A stretch of 64,000 bases of DNA from Herbaspirillum frisingense GSF30 (GCF_000300975.2 NZ_AEEC02000002.1:1-64000); one strand, 5' to 3'; numbered from the stretch's first letter, positions 35,250-44,618 are shown. Notes: generated by a model from the letters alone, not told the origin. A program made the numbers and translations.

Positions 35250-36133
35250 GCACGGCGACCCGCCAGCCTCACCCGCAGGCCCCACGGCAGCGGCGCGCAC
35301 GCATCAAGGATGTGCGCCTGGTGCTGCGCGCTCCCCATCCGCCCGGCTATCGCGCAGGTGCCGATGCCGGTACGGTCGGCGAGAGTGCGGTCATCAAGCC
35401 GGTCGAACGCGGCTTCGCCGTGCTGGATGCCTTCCTCGGTACCGACGAATGGCTGGCCAACCAGGACCTGGCCGCGCGCACCGGTCTGCCCAAGGCCACG
35501 GTGTCACGCCTGACGCAGACGCTGACCGCCTTGGGCTATCTCGGCTACAGCGAACAGCGGCGCAAGTACCGGCTTGGCGTGGCCGTACTCACCCTGGGTT
35601 TTGCCGCCATGGTCGATGCCGACGTGGTTCTGCAGGCGCGTGCATTGATGCAGAAGCTGGCCGACGACAATGGTGTCTTCGTGGCGCTGGCCGGACGTGA
35701 CGGACTGGACATGATCTTCTTCGAGAACTGCCATAGCGCTTCCAGCAATGCGACCGTGGGACTGGGTGTGGGCGAACACCTGCCGATGGCATCCTCTCCA
35801 GTGGGATGGGCCTTGCTGGCCTGCCTGCATGAAAACGAACGCAATTACCTGCTGGACCACATGCGCCCCTATCACAAGCGTGACGAATGGATGCTGCTGC
35901 GCCAGAAGCTGGCCGATGCCCAGCAGCAGATCGCCGACAAGTCGTATTGCCTCTCCACCGGTGACTGGGGGCCGGAGATCACCGTGCTGGCGGCGCCGCT
36001 GCAACTGGCGCAGCGCATGCCCATGGTGCTCTTGTGCGCCGGCCCTGCGCGTAGCCTCAGCAAGGCCCGTGTCGAGCAGCGCATCGGTCCGCAACTGCTG
36101 GCCGTGCGTGCGCGTCTGGGGGCGGGCACATGA
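35246..36133 (+). CDS. IclR-family regulator (first of tandem pair)
   Basis: A 295-residue regulator. An N-terminal, basic, likely disordered extension of about 48 residues is longer than usual. The winged helix follows (VIKPVERGFAVLDAFLG to KATVSRLTQTLTALGYL), then the ligand-binding domain with the LGVGEHLPMASSPVGWALLA stretch. It likely controls the divergent 13-gene operon and its own promoter. It overlaps the next regulator gene by four bases. Confidence 0.88.
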   Translation: MSTATRQPHPQAPRQRRARIKDVRLVLRAPHPPGYRAGADAGTVGESAVIKPVERGFAVLDAFLGTDEWLANQDLAARTGLPKATVSRLTQTLTALGYLGYSEQRRKYRLGVAVLTLGFAAMVDADVVLQARALMQKLADDNGVFVALAGRDGLDMIFFENCHSASSNATVGLGVGEHLPMASSPVGWALLACLHENERNYLLDHMRPYHKRDEWMLLRQKLADAQQQIADKSYCLSTGDWGPEITVLAAPLQLAQRMPMVLLCAGPARSLSKARVEQRIGPQLLAVRARLGAGT

Positions 36134-36987
36134 GTGGCGCTGCAGGGAACCGGCGTGCGGTACGTCAATTGCCGGCCGCAGCGGCGGGACAGGCCGATGA
36201 GCGTAGCGAGGCCGGGCAGGCCGCCACCCATTCGCTGGAGCGCGCGCTGTTGCTCATGAAGGTTTTCCAGGGCAGCGCCAAGCCCTTGTCGCATGCCGAA
36301 CTGGTGCGTCGCAGTGGCTACTCCAAGGCGTCGGTCTCGCGCCTGACCGCCACCCTGGTGGCCCTGGGCTATCTGGATCGCGCACCGGATGGCGTGCGGG
36401 TGCAGGTGGGTGTGCGCGGCTTGCGACTGGGGCAGCGCTACCTGTCCAATAGCCTGGTACAGGATGCGGCCCGTCCTATCATGCAGGACTTCGCCGACCG
36501 CTTCGACATGTCCGTCGGGCTGGCCGTGGCCGATCAGCTGGACATGGTCTATATCCAGTATTGCAATGGTCGCAAGATCGCCACCTTGAGACTGGGCGTG
36601 GGACGTTCGGTGCCGATGGCGCTCAGTTCGATAGGACGCGCCTACGTCTGGTCACAGTCGCCGGAGCAGCGCCAGCGCCTGCTGTTCGGCATATGGAAGA
36701 AAAGCGGCGAGCACGGCCCGCAGGTGGTGGCACGGATGGAGCGTGCCTTCGGCGAGCTCGATGCCCATGGGTATTGCCTGGCGGCCGGCGAATACCAGCG
36801 CGACACCTTTGCCATCAGCGTCCCGCTGGCGCTGGGCAATCCACCGCTGCGCATGGGCCTGAACTGCAGTGCCGTGGGAGCGCTGCCGGATCGTGAGGTG
36901 ATCCGCGAACAGCTGGCGCCAGCCTTGATGAAGACTGCCAGGCTGTTGATGCTGGAACTGGAAGAGGTCGACTCCAGTTGCTTCTGA
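36130..36987 (+). CDS. IclR-family regulator (second of tandem pair)
   Basis: A 285-residue IclR protein with winged helix (HSLERALLLMKVFQGSAKPL to KASVSRLTATLVALGYLDRA) and effector domain (LGVGRSVPMALSSIGRAYVW). It starts in an ATGA overlap with the first. The two share the same layout and may form homo- or hetero-oligomers, as in a few paired IclR systems. It converges with the CYTH-CHAD gene 21 bases away; no terminator was found there. Confidence 0.88.
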   Translation: MSGAAGNRRAVRQLPAAAAGQADERSEAGQAATHSLERALLLMKVFQGSAKPLSHAELVRRSGYSKASVSRLTATLVALGYLDRAPDGVRVQVGVRGLRLGQRYLSNSLVQDAARPIMQDFADRFDMSVGLAVADQLDMVYIQYCNGRKIATLRLGVGRSVPMALSSIGRAYVWSQSPEQRQRLLFGIWKKSGEHGPQVVARMERAFGELDAHGYCLAAGEYQRDTFAISVPLALGNPPLRMGLNCSAVGALPDREVIREQLAPALMKTARLLMLELEEVDSSCF

Positions 36988-37008
36988 GCGACTTCCGGCT
37001 GAGGGTAC

Positions 37009-38568
37009 CTAACGCGGCAAGTCCTGCGCCTGCCATTTCTTCCAAAGGCGCCGTGTGCGCGCATGACCATCCCCGGCCTGTCCGCTCAGGAAGCCGCGGA
37101 CCCACGCCACGCTGGGCGCCAGCCGGGCCTGCCGGCGCTGCAGTTGCTGCAGCAGGGCGTCGGCCACGACCAGGTCGTTCTGCAGGCCGAGCTGATCCTG
37201 CAGGCGGGCCAGCGCCTTGAGATAGGGGCGGCTCTTCTTCTCGCCATACAGGGCCAGGAAGAATTCGATGTCATAGCGCATCTTCTTGGCGGCGATGCGG
37301 GTGCGGTGACGGGCGCGAGCGCTTTCGTCCATGTGCGCGCCGCGTTTGTTCAGCCGCTTTTCATCCTGACGCAGATGCTGTCGGGCAAAGCGTGCCAGGG
37401 CTTGCTCCAGGGCTTGGCGGTTGTCCCCCGTGGCGGTCGTGCGCCAGCCGGCCTGCAGCAGCCAGCGACTGAATTGCAGCACCAGTGCGGTGTAGCGCGG
37501 CGAGGCTACGGTTTCGACCGCCTGCGCATGTTGCTTGCGCGCCTGGATCAGGGCGGCGTGACGTACCGCCTCAAGATCGATTCCCGCGATGCTGTCTGCT
37601 GCCAGGCCCGGCAGGGTGGATAGGGTCTGGGTGGCCAGCACGTCCCAGTCGCGTGCGTGGCCGATGGCTTCGGCGATCCAGGCGAATTCCTGCTCCAGTG
37701 GGGCGGGCAGGGCGATCACCTCGCCGAACAGGCTGAAGGCAGAACGCAGGCGTCGCAGGCCTACGCGCATCTGGTGCAGGCGTTCGATGTCGCCGCTGTC
37801 CTGGTCGGCAATGTCGTTGGCCTGGATCTGCGCCACGCAATTGCCCACCACTGCGAGGAAGGCCTGTTCCACCGGCATCTTGCGCGCCAGTTGCAGCGCC
37901 GTGGCGCGGCTGGCGGAGGAGATCGGCGCCGCATCGCCGCGCCGCGCCTGGTGGAACAGCGTATAGCCGCGCTGCGCCTTGCTCTGGATGCCGATGCGCA
38001 GGGGCAGGTCCTGCAGCAATTGCAACGCGAAGTCGAACAGGGCATTGACGTCACCGCTCTTGAGCTCCAGCTCGATCTCGCACACCGGCGACTGCAACGC
38101 GCCGTGTTCCACCGTCCCCTGGTCCAGTACGCATTCCACTTCGGTGCCGTCTTTCAACCGCAGGTCCCACACCATGCGCTGGATGCGGGTGCTGAAGATG
38201 GGCGTGATGCGTGCCGCCACCTCGTCGGACAGGATTTCGGCCACCTGCTCGTCGTCGCCGGCCACCAGTGCACGCAGCGCGAGCAGGTCCGGGGTCTCCG
38301 CTGCCACCTGCGACTCCCACTCGTTGCGCTGATGCAGCCCGCCGGACACGCCGCCCCCGGCCTTGAGGGTCTGGATGAATTCATTGCCGGTGCGGCGCAC
38401 CCGCAGGCCGGCATCGTGACGACGCAGCAGCAGGTCGGGGGTATCGAAGTAGGTGCCGGTCTGGTCCTTGATGCGCGGCGCAGCCAGGGCATGGCGCTTG
38501 ACCAGCGGATGACGGATGAAGGCTTTGGTGTGGGCCGGGGCGAGCAGGAGTTTCAGTTCGGTTTCCAT
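37009..38568 (-). CDS. CYTH and CHAD domain protein (inorganic triphosphatase/polyphosphate binding)
   Basis: A 519-residue protein. The N-terminal CYTH domain begins METELKLLL, with the ExExK metal/triphosphate motif at Glu2, Glu4 and Lys6, and contains TYFDTPDLLLRRHDAGLRVR. The C-terminal half (about residue 225 on) is a CHAD domain, rich in conserved His, Arg and Lys (LHQMRVGLRRLRSAFSLF; RHRTRIAAKKMRYDIEFF), which binds polyphosphate. It overlaps the upstream AraC gene by 16 bases. Confidence 0.9.
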   Translation of the reverse strand: METELKLLLAPAHTKAFIRHPLVKRHALAAPRIKDQTGTYFDTPDLLLRRHDAGLRVRRTGNEFIQTLKAGGGVSGGLHQRNEWESQVAAETPDLLALRALVAGDDEQVAEILSDEVAARITPIFSTRIQRMVWDLRLKDGTEVECVLDQGTVEHGALQSPVCEIELELKSGDVNALFDFALQLLQDLPLRIGIQSKAQRGYTLFHQARRGDAAPISSASRATALQLARKMPVEQAFLAVVGNCVAQIQANDIADQDSGDIERLHQMRVGLRRLRSAFSLFGEVIALPAPLEQEFAWIAEAIGHARDWDVLATQTLSTLPGLAADSIAGIDLEAVRHAALIQARKQHAQAVETVASPRYTALVLQFSRWLLQAGWRTTATGDNRQALEQALARFARQHLRQDEKRLNKRGAHMDESARARHRTRIAAKKMRYDIEFFLALYGEKKSRPYLKALARLQDQLGLQNDLVVADALLQQLQRRQARLAPSVAWVRGFLSGQAGDGHARTRRLWKKWQAQDLPR

Positions 38569-39458
38569 GAGGGGGTCCGTTTCGGTTGGAAGTAGGGGGC
38601 CGTCGGCAGCGGTGGCGAAGTTGGCGAGGGCGGCGGCGGGTGCGCCTGGCGCTGCGCCATGTAGCGCGCCGGTGGCTTGCCCAGGGTCTTCTTGAACATG
38701 GTGATGAAGGCGCTGACCGAGTCATAGCCCAGGTCCTGCGAGACGCGTTGCACCGAACTGCCCGAGGCCAGGCGCTGCAGCGCCACCATCAGGTGGATCT
38801 GGCGCCGCCAGCGGCCAAAGCTCATGCCGGTCTCGGCCTGGACGAAGCGGGCAAAGCTGCGTTCGCTCATGGCGTGGCGCTGGCCCCACTCGGCCACGGT
38901 GCTGCGGTCGGCCGGCTGTTCGGCCAGGCGCCGGGCGATCTCGCGCAGACGCGAATGCCGGGGCATGGGCAGCGGTGGCGGCAGGTGTGCGGGCTGGGCC
39001 TGGCGTTGGCTGTGTTCCAGTTCTTCCACCAGTACCGCCGCCAGGCGAGCAGTACGTTCATGGGGGGCGTAATCCTGTGCCTGTTCGGCCAGGTGGCAGA
39101 TCATCTGAACCAGCAGGGGCGTCAGCGCCAGTGTGCAGCAGGTGGTGGGCATGCGCGCCGCATCGGGATCGATGAACAGGAAGCACAGCTGGCCGTCAAG
39201 TGTGACCCGGTTGCTGTGGGGCACGCCGGCCGGGATCCACACCGCCGATTGCGGCGGCACGATCCACATGCCCTGCGCCGTCTCGCAGGTCACTGCGCCA
39301 TGCAGCGCCACCACCAGCTGACCCTTGCGATGGCTGTGGAAGGGCGTTTCCCGCTCGCTCTCGCGGGTATGCACGCGCAGCGCCGTCACGGCGGCGGCCA
39401 GGCGGTCCGGATCGTATTCGACGAGGCTGGCGTAGAGAGTTGGCATATGCGTGGTCAT
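38553..39458 (-). CDS. AraC-family regulator with N-terminal cupin
   Basis: A 301-residue regulator. The cupin part has HSHRKGQLVVALHGAVTC and SAVWIPAGVPHSNRV. The C-terminal AraC HTH spans about 175-275 (MSERSFARFVQAETGMSFGR; VQRVSQDLGYDSVSAFITMF). It is divergent from the CynX-type transporter gene at 39571, which is its probable target. An inverted repeat lies in the gap. Confidence 0.87.
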   Translation of the reverse strand: MTTHMPTLYASLVEYDPDRLAAAVTALRVHTRESERETPFHSHRKGQLVVALHGAVTCETAQGMWIVPPQSAVWIPAGVPHSNRVTLDGQLCFLFIDPDAARMPTTCCTLALTPLLVQMICHLAEQAQDYAPHERTARLAAVLVEELEHSQRQAQPAHLPPPLPMPRHSRLREIARRLAEQPADRSTVAEWGQRHAMSERSFARFVQAETGMSFGRWRRQIHLMVALQRLASGSSVQRVSQDLGYDSVSAFITMFKKTLGKPPARYMAQRQAHPPPPSPTSPPLPTAPYFQPKRTPSWKPN

Positions 39459-39508
39459 GCGGCGGCAGGGCAGGTGGGTTGACCGTTTTTAGCAATATCC
39501 TGGCATTG

Positions 39509-39539
39509 TAGCCAAATACGTCCACGCTGCGATTGGCTA
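39509..39539. promoter_or_regulatory. Inverted repeat in AraC/MFS divergent gap
   Basis: TAGCCAA (39509-39515) and TTGGCTA (39533-39539) are perfect inverted copies 17 bases apart; a smaller overlapping repeat TGGC-ATTGTA-GCCA lies at 39501-39514. It is the only clear symmetric element in the 112-base divergent gap and may bind the AraC regulator. Confidence 0.45.
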
Positions 39540-39570
39540 AGCTTGGCGCTCCATCTTTCCGCCCGCTGCC

Positions 39571-40782
39571 ATGCACGCTACCGACACCGATTCCTCTTCC
39601 CCAGCCGCCACCGCGTCGGCTGTGCTCCGCGCCGGCCGCCTGTGGCTGGTGGCCGGCATCCTGCTGATTGCCGCCAACCTGCGCGCCCCGGTCACGGCCG
39701 TGGGACCGGTCATGGAACTGCTGCAGCAGACCTTTGCGCTCTCGGCAGGGGCGGCCGGACTGATGCTGACCTTGCCCCTGCTGTGCTTTGCGCTCATTTC
39801 GCCACCGGCCGCGCGGCTGGCCCGAAGCCTGGGGCTGGAACGCGCCCTCTTGCTGGCCTTGCTGCTGATCGCCGCCGGCATCGTGTTGCGCTCGACCGGA
39901 TCGATGGCCGCGCTCCTGGTGGGAACCTGCATCATCGGCTGTGGTATCGCCGGTGGCAATGTCCTGCTGCCCAGCCTGCTCAAGCGCGACTTCCCTGACC
40001 AGCTCACGCGCATGACTGCGATCTACGCCCTGACCATGGGCGGCGCCTCGGCGCTGGGCTCGGTGTGTGCGGTGCCGCTGGCCGGCGCCCTGGGCTGGTC
40101 ATGGGCGCTGGCGACCTTCATCGTGCTGCCGCTGGTGGCCATCCTGGTCTGGTTGCCCCAGTTGCGCCGCGCCACCCGCCCCGCTGCCATGCCGGCCCGC
40201 GCTGCGTCCATGTGGCGCCAGCCCCTGGCCTGGCAGGTGACCTTTTTCCTCGGCACCAATTCGCTGGTGTATTACGTGGTCACCGCCTGGCTGCCTTCGA
40301 TACTTGCGGCCAATGGTCATAGCGCGGTCGAGGCCGGCAACCTGCACGGCCTGATGCAACTGGCCTCGGCCCTGCCGGGCTTGCTGCTGATCCCGCTGGG
40401 TGGTCGTATCCGCGACCATCGCCCGGTGGCAACCAGCATGTCGGCGGCCACCGTACTGAGCCTGGTCGGCCTGATTGCCTGGCCGCAGGCCTCCATCGTC
40501 TGGGTGCCGCTGTTCGGGTTTGGCACGGGTGCGGTGCTGATCCTGGGCCTGGCCTTCGTCGGCACCCGGGTATCGACGCCACCCCAGGCCGCGGCGCTGT
40601 CGGCGATGGCGCAAAGCGTGGGTTACCTGCTGGCCGCCGCCGGTCCCATCCTGATGGGCCGCCTGCACGATGCCAGCGGCCACTGGACCGTGGTCCTGGC
40701 CTTGTGTGCGGCCGGTGCGGTACTCATGGGTATGCTGGGCTGGCTGGCCGGCAAGCCGGGCCGGGTGATTGCCTCGCCTTGA
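39571..40782 (+). CDS. CynX/NimT-family MFS transporter
   Basis: A 403-residue major facilitator with about 12 hydrophobic helices. The pattern AANLRAPVTAVGPVMELLQQ near the N-terminus is characteristic of the CynX/NimT (cyanate or 2-nitroimidazole) family. Cargo cannot be read from sequence. It is probably controlled by the divergent AraC regulator. Confidence 0.87.
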   Translation: MHATDTDSSSPAATASAVLRAGRLWLVAGILLIAANLRAPVTAVGPVMELLQQTFALSAGAAGLMLTLPLLCFALISPPAARLARSLGLERALLLALLLIAAGIVLRSTGSMAALLVGTCIIGCGIAGGNVLLPSLLKRDFPDQLTRMTAIYALTMGGASALGSVCAVPLAGALGWSWALATFIVLPLVAILVWLPQLRRATRPAAMPARAASMWRQPLAWQVTFFLGTNSLVYYVVTAWLPSILAANGHSAVEAGNLHGLMQLASALPGLLLIPLGGRIRDHRPVATSMSAATVLSLVGLIAWPQASIVWVPLFGFGTGAVLILGLAFVGTRVSTPPQAAALSAMAQSVGYLLAAAGPILMGRLHDASGHWTVVLALCAAGAVLMGMLGWLAGKPGRVIASP

Positions 40783-40784
40783 CG

Positions 40785-41099
40785 CTAGTCCACGGCATCG
40801 ACGGCATGCTGACAAGACCTGACTGACCAGTCGACCGTGGCATGGTCGATGGCGGCATGCACGGGTGAACCGGCCAGCTCGGTGACGATGCCCCGGGCCG
40901 CCCGCTGGCCGTTAGCGACCGAGGTCCACAGGAGCATGTCGACGACCATCCCGTCGTCCTGTACGCAGATGCGCCGCTGGATGAATCCGGGCTGTTGCCT
41001 GAGCCATTCGTCGACATCGGCATTGGCCGCGATGAATTGCTTCATCGTCACGCCGGGCGCGAGGTGAAAGCGCGTGATCTCCATTGCCTGCGCCATCAT
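40785..41099 (-). CDS. Small ferredoxin-like-fold protein of unknown function
   Basis: A 104-residue protein starting MMAQAMEITRFHLAPGVTMK. It has a QQPGFIQRRICVQDDGMVVD segment typical of dimeric alpha-beta barrel (ABM-like) proteins. The start overlaps the VOC gene stop in ATGA, so the two are co-translated. No function is assigned; small oxygenases or cofactor-free enzymes use this fold. Confidence 0.65.
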   Translation of the reverse strand: MMAQAMEITRFHLAPGVTMKQFIAANADVDEWLRQQPGFIQRRICVQDDGMVVDMLLWTSVANGQRAARGIVTELAGSPVHAAIDHATVDWSVRSCQHAVDAVD

Positions 41100-41500
41100 G
41101 CCTCCGGGTGTTGCCAGCTCTTGTAGACGAACTCCAGGCTGTAGCCATCCGGGTCCAGCACATTGGCGGCGTAGTAGCGTGGATCGTAATAGGTGCGTGC
41201 TGCCGGCGCGCCATTGTCGGTGGCACCGGCGGCCATTGCCGCCGCATAGGCTGCCTGTACTTCATCAGAGCTATTGGCGACGAAGCCGACATGGGCGGCC
41301 TGTCCTTCTACCTTGCCCTCGCGTAACCAGAAGAACATGCGCCCACGGGCGCCGAAGCCTTTCAGGTCGGGGTGTCCTGGCGGGCCGTCCTTGCCGTCAT
41401 AGTCATGGCGTGCGGTGATGCCCAGTGGCGCCAGGGTCGCCGTGTAGAAGGAGATCGAGCGTTCAAGGTCGCTGACCGACAGAAATAGGTGATCCAGCAT
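41096..41500 (-). CDS. VOC-family (glyoxalase/bleomycin resistance-like) protein
   Basis: A 134-residue VOC protein starting MLDHLFLSVSDLERSISFYT. Metal-site residues His4 in the first strand and Glu in YSLEFVYK near the end are present. PRYYAANVLDPDGYSLEFVY is the family's last repeat. I prefer ATG 41500; a TTG at 41524 would add eight residues. It forms a two-gene unit with the small barrel protein and is divergent from the next AraC gene. Confidence 0.82.
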   Translation of the reverse strand: MLDHLFLSVSDLERSISFYTATLAPLGITARHDYDGKDGPPGHPDLKGFGARGRMFFWLREGKVEGQAAHVGFVANSSDEVQAAYAAAMAAGATDNGAPAARTYYDPRYYAANVLDPDGYSLEFVYKSWQHPEA

Positions 41501-41648
41501 GGCGTCGTTTCTTTCGTGAAGCAAGGTTTGTCGGAATCCTTCAGCTTAGCCACTCAGGCGCAGACTCGCCTTGCCGGTTCCTGCCTCAAGCCTGCCTGTT
41601 TCTGCTTTTTCATTGCCGGAGCACCGTCATCCCGGTTCTAATGCGCAG

Positions 41649-42533
41649 ATGGAAGATCAATTGAACGAACTACGCCAGCTCGCCGCAGGGGCCGAGAACC
41701 GGCGTACCGAGACCGGCATTGCGCGCGTGGCCATGGTGCAGGGGGAGATTCCCCAGCACCAGTTGGCCGCCGTCTACGATCCCATGGTCAACCTGATCCT
41801 GCGCGGCAGCAAATCCATGACCGTCGGCGGCAGCACCCTGCATTACGATCCTGCGACCTATTTCGTGATGTCGGTAGACCTGCCGGCAGCCGGGACTGTC
41901 CATCCGGATGCACAGGGGAATCCCTATCTTGCGGTGAGCCTGACGCTGGACCCCGGCATCATCGTCAAATTGCTGGGCGACCTGCCGGACCATATCGGGC
42001 GACCAAAAAACTCAGCCGGTTTTTCGGTGGCGTCGGTGACGCCGGAGCTGCTCGATGCCTGGATCAGGATGTTGCGCCTCATGGGGCAGCCGGCCGACAT
42101 TGCCGCGCTGGCCCCGGTGTATGAACGTGAAATCCTCTATCGTGTCCTGCAGGGGCCAATGGGCTGGATGCTGCGCGACATCGCCCTGCCCGACAGTGCG
42201 CTGGCGCGGGTCAATGCGGCAATCCAGAGAATACGCCGCGACTATGCGCAAGCTCTGCGCATCGAGGATCTGGCCGATGGCGTGGCCATGAGCGTGTCTG
42301 CCTTCCATCGCCACTTCAAGGCGGTCACCGCGATGAGCCCGCTGCAATACCAGAAGCAGATCCGTCTGTTGCAGGCCCGTACCTTGCTGGTGGCCGCGCG
42401 CTATAACGTCAGCGCCGCCGCCCATGAAGTGGGCTACGAGAGCGCGACCCAGTTCAGCCGGGAATACGCACGTGAGTTCGGCAGTCCTCCCGGTCGTGAT
42501 GCCGAAAGGATAGTGCGCGAGATGAAGCCCTAG
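41649..42533 (+). CDS. AraC-family regulator (AraC_N type)
   Basis: A 294-residue regulator. The N-terminal AraC_N domain has VYDPMVNLILRGSKSMTVGG and DLPAAGTVHP, typical of YqhC-like proteins. The C-terminal HTH pair spans about 190-285 (MSVSAFHRHFKAVTAMSPLQ; SAAAHEVGYESATQFSREYA). The start is uncertain; ATG 41649 matches the usual length, while a TTG at 41571 would add 26 residues. It may control the divergent VOC pair. Confidence 0.83.
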   Translation: MEDQLNELRQLAAGAENRRTETGIARVAMVQGEIPQHQLAAVYDPMVNLILRGSKSMTVGGSTLHYDPATYFVMSVDLPAAGTVHPDAQGNPYLAVSLTLDPGIIVKLLGDLPDHIGRPKNSAGFSVASVTPELLDAWIRMLRLMGQPADIAALAPVYEREILYRVLQGPMGWMLRDIALPDSALARVNAAIQRIRRDYAQALRIEDLADGVAMSVSAFHRHFKAVTAMSPLQYQKQIRLLQARTLLVAARYNVSAAAHEVGYESATQFSREYAREFGSPPGRDAERIVREMKP

Positions 42534-42640
42534 GGACGTTGAAAAAGTCGTGCCGTGTCGCACAGGTTGCCATGGCCCTGCGATGTGTGACCGGGTGAAT
42601 GCGGCAGAAGCGTTTGTCTCCGCCCGCATCCAGTCTCGCC

Positions 42641-43582
42641 TCAGCCCTTGCTGCCCCGTCCCCGTGCCACCCGTCCTCCCTCCAGCGTCCCGCCCTTGTA
42701 CGGCACGCGTCCCGACGGCACCACCACTGCCGCCTTCTGCACATGCCCCTCCTGATCGTCGAAGAACATGTGGGCGCCGAAGGCCTGCAATACTTCCGCC
42801 TTGTTCAGGCCACCGAGGAAGAAGGCTTCGTCCACCGTCACGTTCCAGGTACGCAGGGTGTGGATTACGCGCTGGTGTGCGGGACTGTTGCGGGCGGTGA
42901 CGATGGCGATGCGTACCGGGCACTGCTTGGGCGGAAACTGTTTCTGGATCGCCGACAGGGCCAGCAGCAGCTTGGCGAAGGGGCCTTCCTTCATGGCCTT
43001 CTTGCGATGCCGCTGCTCGTGGCGGGCGAAGGCTTCCAGGCCCTTCTCGGCAAAGATGCGTTCGGACTCCGCCGAGAACAGCACGGCGTCGCCATCGAAG
43101 GCGATGCGGATCTGGTTGTCCGGCGCGCTGTAGTCCAGCGGGGCCGCATATAGCTGCGCAGCGGCCACGCCGGCATCGATGGCTTCCTGCACGTCACCGG
43201 TGTCGCGTGACAGGAACAGGTCGATCTTGAAGGCCTGCAGGTAAGGCGCGGTCGGGCCGCCTCCGGTAAAGGCGGCACGGCTGATGTCGAGCTTGTGGGC
43301 GGCAATCGCGTTGAAGGCGCGCAGGCCGGTATCGGGCGTGTTGCGCGAGATCACCACCACTTCCACCAGACGGCGTTCCGGGATCAGTTCATTCAACTGA
43401 AGCAGTGCCTTGACCAAGGGGAAGGCCGTGCCGGGTTGCAGAGGATCGTTCTCGTGGGCGCGCTGGTAGTCGGCGTAGGTCTCGACGCCTTGCTCGTCGT
43501 AGATGGCGTTTTCCACCTCCAGGTCGAACAGGGCGCGGGAGGAAATTCCGATGACGAGCTTGTCCGAGAGATCGTAGGGCAT
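42641..43582 (-). CDS. 5'-nucleotidase (cytosolic NT5C1-like)
   Basis: A 313-residue HAD-superfamily enzyme of the 5'-nucleotidase family that removes phosphate from nucleoside monophosphates. The N-terminus LSDKLVIGISSRALFDLEVE has Asp in place of the motif-I nucleophile region as in this family, and RIAFDGDAVLFSAESERIF carries DGD. IVTARNSPAHQRVIHTLRTW and FFDDQEGH complete the motif set. It may add to nucleotide salvage but lies far from the purine cluster. Confidence 0.85.
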   Translation of the reverse strand: MPYDLSDKLVIGISSRALFDLEVENAIYDEQGVETYADYQRAHENDPLQPGTAFPLVKALLQLNELIPERRLVEVVVISRNTPDTGLRAFNAIAAHKLDISRAAFTGGGPTAPYLQAFKIDLFLSRDTGDVQEAIDAGVAAAQLYAAPLDYSAPDNQIRIAFDGDAVLFSAESERIFAEKGLEAFARHEQRHRKKAMKEGPFAKLLLALSAIQKQFPPKQCPVRIAIVTARNSPAHQRVIHTLRTWNVTVDEAFFLGGLNKAEVLQAFGAHMFFDDQEGHVQKAAVVVPSGRVPYKGGTLEGGRVARGRGSKG

Positions 43583-43767
43583 GCGGCGAATACGTAGCGG
43601 GAAACCGTCGATTGTAGAGCCAGCCGCCCGACGATGCAGCTATGGCTCAGATATTCACATTCTTGATGTCTGGAGCGAACGGCTGGATATAACACTCCAA
43701 TTTCTTTCATCTCCTTCAAATTCTTGCAAAAAGGGGGTGTTACTCCGCGTAAAGAGAAAAAATCGGA

Positions 43768-43796
43768 TTGCCGGCCTCAAAATAAATTTGTATGAT
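43768..43796 (+). promoter_or_regulatory. Probable promoter of the threonate-cluster regulator
   Basis: TTGCCG (43768-43773), an exact 17-base spacer and TATGAT (43791-43796) make a good sigma-70 promoter; the start codon is 38 bases downstream of the -10. The overlapping TTGTATGATGACCGGATAA has the look of a GntR operator half-site pair, which would fit autorepression. Confidence 0.6.
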
Positions 43797-43834
43797 GACC
43801 GGATAACCTGACGATAAAACGACCGCGAGACAGC

Positions 43835-44536
43835 ATGTTTCAGAAAATCCCCGCCCAGGCCCTGAGCGACACGGTAGCCCGGCAATTGCTGGAAAACATC
43901 GATGCCGGCGCCTTCCCGCGTGGCAGCAAGCTGCCCACCGAAGCGGTGCTGGCCCAGCAGTTTGGCGTCAGCCGCACGGTGGTACGCGAAGCCATCGCGC
44001 GGCTCAAGCATGAGGGCGTGGTCGAGCCGCGTCAGGGAAGTGGGGTGTTCGTCACCGAGCAGGCCGGCATCAAGCCCTTGCGCATCGACTACACCGAAGT
44101 CAGTTCGCCCGACGCGGTGCTGCAGATCGTCGAGCTGCGCCGCGCCATCGAGGCCGAAGTGGCAGCGCAGGCGGCCAAGCGTCGCAGTGCCGAGGATCTG
44201 CGCGCCATCGACGATGCGCTGGCGCAGATCGGTGCCGATGTCGCTGGCGGCGGTGACGGCGTGGCGGCCGATGTGGCCTTCCACCGGGCGCTGGCGCAGG
44301 CCACGCGCAATCCCTACTTCATCAAGACGCTGGAATTCCTGTCGCAGTACCTGGAGGCGGCCACGGCGGTCACCCGGGGCAACGAGGCCCGTTATGAGGA
44401 TTTCTCGCGCCAGGTGCGCGAAGAACATGAAGCCATCGTCGAGGCGATTCGTGCCGGCGATGAAATGGCTGCGCGCAATGCTGCGCAGACCCACATGTTC
44501 AATGCGGCGCGTCGCCTGAGCCAGGGTCAGGCCTGA
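43835..44536 (+). CDS. GntR-family (FCD) regulator of the threonate/tetronate cluster
   Basis: A 233-residue regulator with winged helix (LSDTVARQLLENIDAGAFPR to VVREAIARLKHEGVVEPRQG) and FCD domain (IVELRRAIEAEVAAQAAKRR; DVAFHRALAQATRNPYFIKT). It lies 212 bases before ltnD in the same direction. It most likely represses the pathway until a tetronate-type acid is present. Confidence 0.87.
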   Translation: MFQKIPAQALSDTVARQLLENIDAGAFPRGSKLPTEAVLAQQFGVSRTVVREAIARLKHEGVVEPRQGSGVFVTEQAGIKPLRIDYTEVSSPDAVLQIVELRRAIEAEVAAQAAKRRSAEDLRAIDDALAQIGADVAGGGDGVAADVAFHRALAQATRNPYFIKTLEFLSQYLEAATAVTRGNEARYEDFSRQVREEHEAIVEAIRAGDEMAARNAAQTHMFNAARRLSQGQA

Positions 44537-44568
44537 AGCCGGCGGCGTCAGATGAGCCGCACGCAAGA

Positions 44569-44601
44569 AGCAAACAAGCAGCAAACAGGCAGCAAACAGG
44601 C
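44569..44601. repeat. Three 11-bp tandem repeats upstream of ltnD
   Basis: AGCAAACAAGC is followed by two identical copies of AGCAAACAGGC with no gaps, then a partial AGCAC. The period of about one DNA turn would put all copies on one face of the helix. It lies in the leader region between the regulator gene and ltnD. Confidence 0.85.
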
Positions 44602-44618
44602 AGCACATGATTCGATGA

